Shown here in pieces: positions 13,792 through 17,363 of a DNA stretch of 17,363 nt. Source of the stretch: an uncultured Bacillota bacterium. Lineage in GTDB: Bacteria; Bacillota; Clostridia; Peptostreptococcales; Anaerovoracaceae. Positions within the stretch are counted from its first letter, which is position 1. The number at the start of each line of letters is the position of its first letter. Location: positions 1 through 17,363 of the forward strand of contig CAUDEQ010000042.1 of the NCBI GenBank assembly GCA_958448635.1, read 5' to 3'. The notes below the pieces were generated by a model. It made no database searches. It saw nothing but the letters and a program-made list of their open reading frames with translations, and was not told the DNA's origin. Made by a program: the position numbers and the translations under genes.

Positions 13792-14385
13792 ATGAAAAAT
13801 TCACAAGATACAAGGCGAAATATAATAAATGCTTCTCTAGACCTTTTTGCAAGTAAGGGTTATGCAGGGACTTCAATGAATGACATTATATCGAAAGTAG
13901 GAATTAGCAAAGGAAGTGTTTATTGGCATTTTAAAAGTAAAGAAGAAATCTTTATTCAAGTTGTAACTGAAAGCTATGATGAATGGATAAGTTTAATTCA
14001 TCAGGAGTTTTCTAAGCTTAGCGATCCTATCGATATGCTCAGACGTTATGGTGAACTTTTTATTGCAACTATCGATATGCCTGTTTGGAGAATATCTCCT
14101 GAAATATATTGGAATGAATTTAGTGAAGAAAATCAAATCATTTTAGATAAGTGCTTTTCTCAGGATGACGACATCCTGTTAAATATCTTTGAGAATGCCA
14201 AGGGAAAAGGCCTTCTACGGTATGATGACTGTAAACAATTAATGTGGACATATATTTCATGTTTGGAGGGTATGTTTGAAAAAATAATTTTATCATATAA
14301 GTATAATGATCATGCCACAGCACATTTGTTAGAAAGTTATACTTCAGATGCAATCTCTATGTTTTTAAATGCGGTTACCAAATGA
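13792..14385 (+). CDS. TetR-family transcriptional regulator
   Basis: One-component repressor of 197 residues. The N-terminal TetR DNA-binding domain lies at about 8-54 (RRNIINASLDLFASKGYAGT, then SMNDIISKVGISKGSVYWHF and KSKEEIF). The C-terminal helical ligand-binding domain is divergent, as usual. The ATG follows GGAG by seven bases. It is divergent from the aguA-like/permease operon and separated from it by the perfect palindrome at 13613-13666, which is the obvious operator. The inducer is likely a substrate of that operon. It may also regulate the flanking hydrolase genes, but no second copy of the GACCGACCGGTCGGTC core was found in the window. Confidence 0.88.
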   Translation: MKNSQDTRRNIINASLDLFASKGYAGTSMNDIISKVGISKGSVYWHFKSKEEIFIQVVTESYDEWISLIHQEFSKLSDPIDMLRRYGELFIATIDMPVWRISPEIYWNEFSEENQIILDKCFSQDDDILLNIFENAKGKGLLRYDDCKQLMWTYISCLEGMFEKIILSYKYNDHATAHLLESYTSDAISMFLNAVTK

Positions 14386-14582
14386 CAAATATTAATAGTA
14401 ACTTGTTAAATGTAGTAATGGCTTAGTGCTTTTTTGAATTATTTATAAATCCCTCGGGAGTATTATTTTTTACTACAGTAGCTTAAGGAGTTTTATTAGA
14501 ACTATCATAATGATTTGAGTTGGCATACAGCTGCAATTTAAATCATAAATTGTATAAAAAATGTATAAAATAAGGAAAAGTT

Positions 14583-14626
14583 GGTGAATATATTATTCGT
14601 TTCTGAATAATATATTCACCATTTTT
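14583..14626 (+). terminator. Strong intrinsic terminator, or upstream site for a sigma-54 activator
   Basis: A perfect 16-bp stem (14583-14598 with 14605-14620, base GGTG/CACC) with loop GTTTCT is followed by ATTTTTG. It would end tetR transcription about 200 bases past the stop. Each arm is itself a dyad, GAATA-N3-TATTC. The whole lies about 60-95 bases upstream of the sigma-54 -24 box, where enhancer-binding proteins usually bind. A dual role is possible. Confidence 0.7.
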
Positions 14627-14678
14627 GAATAGATGACAATAAACTGCTATAAAACCAGTTAAAATCAAACCCTATATG

Positions 14679-14695
14679 TTGGCATGAAAGTTGCT
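14679..14695 (+). promoter_or_regulatory. Sigma-54 (-24/-12) promoter
   Basis: TTGGCATGAAAGTTGCT matches the RpoN/SigL consensus TTGGCAC-N5-TTGCW, with the invariant GG (14681-14682) and GC (14693-14694) exactly ten bases apart. The predicted start is near 14706, giving a leader of about 120 bases before the transporter ATG. Such promoters require an ATP-dependent enhancer-binding activator, which is not encoded in this window. Confidence 0.72.
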
Positions 14696-14716
14696 AATTA
14701 AGAGTATTTGGTGAGT

Positions 14717-14765
14717 GGCCGTAAACATAAAGATTATAAAACTTGCTACGTGAAAAGCAAGGGCC
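14717..14765 (+). other. Structured leader of the transporter mRNA
   Basis: CTTGC-N10-GCAAG (14742-14761) is a perfect 5-bp hairpin enclosed by two GGCC blocks (14717-14720, 14762-14765) that can pair. It matches no riboswitch class that I recognise. The rest of the tetR-transporter gap (14386-14582) shows nothing distinct. Confidence 0.3.
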
Positions 14766-14826
14766 ATAGGGAGGGATTAGAGCAATTCGTTATTTTTTGT
14801 AGGATGTTTTGAAAAGGAGAATTATT

Positions 14827-16230
14827 ATGCAAACAACACAAAATGAAAAGCTGCCTTTTAAAGTAAAACTCGGCTATGGATTGTCGGGATACTGTAGCTT
14901 TATTACATGGACAGCATTCAGCTATTATGGACTTTATTTTTTTACAGATATGGTGGGATTATCTGCGGCTTTTGCTGGAGCGATCATTTCTCTTGGAACT
15001 TTGTGGGATGCTATAACAGATCCAATTGTAGGCGGCATATCGGACAATATTAAATGGAAAAGTGGAAGACGTCGTCCGCTGATTATTGGTGTAGCCTTGC
15101 CTTTTGTATTTATTAGTGTTCTGCTGTTCACTAACTGGGGTCTTGATGAGACGGCGTCAAAGATATATTTTGTTATTATCATTCTTATGTATTATACTGC
15201 TCAGACGGTATTGGATATTTCGTCATCTGCTCTGGGCTCAGAGATGTCGCTTGATTATGATGAAAGAGCTTCACTCGCGACATATAAGAATTATTTTGGC
15301 TTGAGTGCTACGGTGGCGATAAGTCCGACGCTTATGCTGGTTGCCTATTTTAGTGGCGTATTTGGTACGGAATCGAAGGGTTGGACTGCTACAATATCAT
15401 GCTACATGATCATTGCGTTGATATTCATCTTTATTTTGTGGAGAAGCACGAAAGGCTATGAGCGGCACAGAGAAGAAGGAAGTAAGTTTTCCATTGCAGA
15501 TATAAAGGAAATATTTAGAGCAAAACCGGCAAGAGTAGTTATGTTAGTATTTGGTATTGCAATATTTACAAATACAATTAATTACGCAGTTCAGGTTTAT
15601 TATTACACGAATTATTTACAGTTGACTGATGGTCAGATCGCAAGTGTTACGCTGGTATTTGGTGTGGCAAGCATATTCTGTGCATGGATTACTGATAGAC
15701 TTATGCAAGGGATTTCCAAGAAAGCTGCATGGATAATTGCGATAGGTATAGAAGGCCTTGTTATGATAATTATGGTAGGATTCATGATTCAGCCGGGCAA
15801 TATTCTAATGGTATATATTTTGGCTGTCTTAATGTCACTTGGCAATGCTGCAGTATATCAAGTGCCTTGGGCTATGATTCCTGATTGTGTTGACGTTATA
15901 GAGCTTGAAAGGAACAAACGAGTTGATGGTATTGTGTTTGGCGTTGTTGCATTCGTACAAAAGGCGTGTGGTGCGTTAGGTACACTGCTTTTGGGAACAT
16001 TGTTGACAATGGTTGGATATAATGCTGAAGCGATTACACAGACGGCAGAGGCTTTAAATGGTATAAAAAATATATATGCATTTTTAGTTGGCGGGCTATA
16101 TCTTGTTACAGTATTGATTGTATTGCTTTACCCTCTAAGCAAGGATAGACATGATGCTGTTCGTAAAGCTATAGAAGACAGAAAAGAAGGAAAAGAAATT
16201 GATATGACGGCATTCAATGATTTAATCTAA
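14827..16230 (+). CDS. GPH-type cation symporter (MFS_2 family)
   Basis: Membrane transporter of 467 residues with about 12 hydrophobic helices, of the glycoside-pentoside-hexuronide:cation symporter family. Marks are KLGYGLSGYC at the start, LGTLWDAITDPIVGGISDN (the conserved DAxxDPxxGxxSD loop) followed by RRRP, and ERNKRVDGIVFGVVAFVQKA in the second half (usual R..G......F..K). The ATG at 14827 follows AAAAGGAG by eight bases; an in-frame TTG at 14809 lies in front of that site. It follows a sigma-54 promoter and precedes the cyclase-family hydrolase, with an 88-base gap, so the pair is probably one operon. Pairing with a non-glycosidase suggests that the cargo is the hydrolase's substrate and not necessarily a sugar. 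Confidence 0.87.
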   Translation: MQTTQNEKLPFKVKLGYGLSGYCSFITWTAFSYYGLYFFTDMVGLSAAFAGAIISLGTLWDAITDPIVGGISDNIKWKSGRRRPLIIGVALPFVFISVLLFTNWGLDETASKIYFVIIILMYYTAQTVLDISSSALGSEMSLDYDERASLATYKNYFGLSATVAISPTLMLVAYFSGVFGTESKGWTATISCYMIIALIFIFILWRSTKGYERHREEGSKFSIADIKEIFRAKPARVVMLVFGIAIFTNTINYAVQVYYYTNYLQLTDGQIASVTLVFGVASIFCAWITDRLMQGISKKAAWIIAIGIEGLVMIIMVGFMIQPGNILMVYILAVLMSLGNAAVYQVPWAMIPDCVDVIELERNKRVDGIVFGVVAFVQKACGALGTLLLGTLLTMVGYNAEAITQTAEALNGIKNIYAFLVGGLYLVTVLIVLLYPLSKDRHDAVRKAIEDRKEGKEIDMTAFNDLI

Positions 16231-16251
16231 ATATTATAATCAAAAGTTATG

Positions 16252-16282
16252 TAGCGGATGCCGCGGGTATAGGTGTCCGCTA
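16252..16282 (+). other. Intergenic hairpin between transporter and cyclase
   Basis: TAGCGGA (16252-16258) pairs perfectly with TCCGCTA (16276-16282), with further CC/GG pairing inside and a GC-rich loop. The tail TAAGTTTC is a poor U-tract, so it is more likely an mRNA stability or partial attenuation element in the operon than a true terminator. Confidence 0.4.
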
Positions 16283-16318
16283 TAAGTTTCATAAATATAA
16301 AGAGAAAGGAGAATAACG

Positions 16319-16972
16319 ATGAAAATTAAAAAATTTGTTGATTTGTCATGGGAAGTATCAGATGATAGCCCAATTTATCCTGGGGATCCTGAGCCCAAGA
16401 TAACTACAACACACACAGTTGAAAAAGATTATTATAATTTGTCGGGCGTATATGTAGGAACACAAACAGGAACGCATGTTGATGCGCCTTATCATTTCAG
16501 CAATGATGGTGAAACCATTGATAAGATGGAGCTTGATTTCTTCTTTGGTGAAGCGGTTGTCGTCAGAGTGACAGATAAAAAGGCAGATGAAAAGATTACA
16601 ATGGAGGATATAATGCCATATGCTGATAGGATTATGCCGAATACCATTGTTTTGTTTAATACTAATTGGTATAAGAACAGAGGAACTGAAGCGTTTTATC
16701 ATCATCCGTATGTGGCAGGCGATGTCGCTGAGTATTTAGTTAATAAAGGCGTACGATTTATTGCTATTGATACGATGAATGCTGACCAGTCTGGAGGAAC
16801 GGAATTCCCTGTCCATGATTTGTTTTCAGAAAAGAGACTAATGATTGGAGAAAACTGGGCTTATTTTGATAAGATTGATTTTGATGATGTGGTTATTGCT
16901 GCATTTCCTATGAAAATACAAGGGTGCGATGGCTCTCCTGTAAGAGCAGTAGCCATGGAAATAGAAAAGTAA
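16319..16972 (+). CDS. Cyclase-family metal-dependent hydrolase (kynurenine formamidase-like)
   Basis: Cytosolic hydrolase of 217 residues in the cyclase family (PF04199), which includes bacterial kynurenine formamidase KynB and isatin hydrolase. The metal motif GTHVDAPYH (51-59) gives His53, Asp55 and His59. IYPGDPEP near residue 20 is also typical. AIDTMNADQSGG and EFPVHDLF (about 150-170) are the second conserved block. The length is usual for the family. The ATG at 16319 follows AAAGGAG by seven bases. It shares an operon with the GPH symporter and is followed by a terminator. The family opens amide or lactam bonds. No kyn genes are present, so the substrate is open; kynurenine formamidase is only the nearest familiar label. 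Confidence 0.87.
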   Translation: MKIKKFVDLSWEVSDDSPIYPGDPEPKITTTHTVEKDYYNLSGVYVGTQTGTHVDAPYHFSNDGETIDKMELDFFFGEAVVVRVTDKKADEKITMEDIMPYADRIMPNTIVLFNTNWYKNRGTEAFYHHPYVAGDVAEYLVNKGVRFIAIDTMNADQSGGTEFPVHDLFSEKRLMIGENWAYFDKIDFDDVVIAAFPMKIQGCDGSPVRAVAMEIEK

Positions 16973-16983
16973 AATAATTAAAG

Positions 16984-17018
16984 TGCCGTGGGACGTTATT
17001 CGTCTCACGGGGCATTTT
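16984..17018 (+). terminator. Intrinsic terminator after the cyclase gene
   Basis: TGCC..GTGGGACG (16984-16995) pairs with CGTCTCAC..GGCA (17001-17014) with a two-base bulge and a G-T pair, followed by TTTTATTG. It closes the transporter-cyclase operon. Confidence 0.75.
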
Positions 17019-17124
17019 ATTGTATAGAAAATTATATTTGACCTGATAAATCAATTCATGTAATATGAAATACAGATAAAGATATTGGTGAAATAGAACT
17101 TGATAAATTGTTTAGGTAAAAAGC

Positions 17125-17168
17125 GAAGTAATGTATTTATTGTAAAGAAGTAATGTATTTATTGTAAA
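17125..17168. repeat. Exact 22-bp tandem duplication
   Basis: GAAGTAATGTATTTATTGTAAA occurs twice without a gap (17125-17146, 17147-17168). The surrounding right end (17019-17363) has no supported ORF. Confidence 0.85.
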
Positions 17169-17274
17169 GATATTCGTCGATAATATTTCTAAAAATATAG
17201 CATTTACTCGCTGATGTTAATGAATGGGAGGTTAGATATAATAGATAACGGGGCTTATGGTGATAATGTCATTT

Positions 17275-17309
17275 GAAAGAACAATAGGGGTTTGTTCTTT
17301 CTGTATAAT
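17275..17309 (+). promoter_or_regulatory. Hairpin/dyad next to a TATAAT box
   Basis: GAAAGAACAA (17275-17284) and TTGTTCTTTC (17292-17301) are exact inverse copies with a seven-base spacer. A perfect TATAAT follows at 17304-17309. No good -35 is in range. It may be the operator of a promoter for a gene beyond the window; the hairpin has no U-tail, so it is not a terminator. Confidence 0.4.
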
Positions 17310-17363
17310 AGAAGGACTTCAAGTGTAGAATAAAACAGAAGTAATAAATAGAATGATATATCA

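Noticed and set aside
14742..14761. Guanidine-II type riboswitch (ACG-containing hairpin loop) before the transporter
   Set aside because: Only one hairpin has an ACG in its loop, and the loop is ten bases rather than the tight ACGR tetraloop; the required pair of hairpins is absent.
16252..16282. Terminator separating the transporter and cyclase genes
   Set aside because: The hairpin lacks a U-tract, and the cyclase has no separate promoter that I can see.

Overview
The window reads as chromosomal DNA of a low-to-moderate GC, anaerobic Clostridia-type Firmicute. The grounds are the strong AGGAGG-type ribosome sites, an NAD(P)-type 3-hydroxybutyryl-CoA dehydrogenase, an ECF sigma factor with a membrane anti-sigma partner, and U-tailed hairpin terminators. 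I cannot name a genus from the sequence. No rRNA, tRNA, CRISPR array or intact insertion sequence was seen.

Region 1 (1-1685) is regulatory. It opens with an array of seven TGTGGAA / TTTTCCACA sites in alternating orientation that resemble DnaA boxes and may run off the left edge. Two related minus-strand XRE repressors follow (232-633, 897-1439). Between them lie about three 22-bp-phased direct repeats, and upstream of the second are 10-bp-phased operator-like repeats. Region 2 (1686-3831) is a translationally coupled plus-strand operon of XRE regulator, ECF sigma factor and membrane-bound anti-sigma factor. It converges on a secreted protein gene, and the two share a CTAG stop overlap. A sharp low-GC block (about 3075-3660) covers the 3' halves of both converging genes.

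Region 3 (3832-6562) holds core metabolism: pgi (glucose-6-phosphate isomerase) and hbd (3-hydroxybutyryl-CoA dehydrogenase). The hbd coenzyme loop looks like the NADP type. A possible small RNA lies upstream of pgi. Next come about 625 bases with no recognisable gene.

Region 4 (7188-17018) is more AT-rich and looks like a catabolic/uptake island. Two divergent YtcJ-type amidohydrolases flank an operator-rich intergenic region. An agmatine-deiminase-like enzyme and an amino acid permease form a minus-strand operon. That operon is divergent from a TetR regulator across a perfect 54-bp palindrome carrying a GACCGACCGGTCGGTC core. A sigma-54 (-24/-12) promoter then precedes a GPH-type symporter and a cyclase-family metal hydrolase. 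These hydrolases and transporters suggest uptake and hydrolysis of amide, amidine or N-acyl compounds, but the substrates cannot be read from sequence. The right end (17019-17363) has no gene, only a 22-bp tandem duplication and a hairpin next to a -10-like box.
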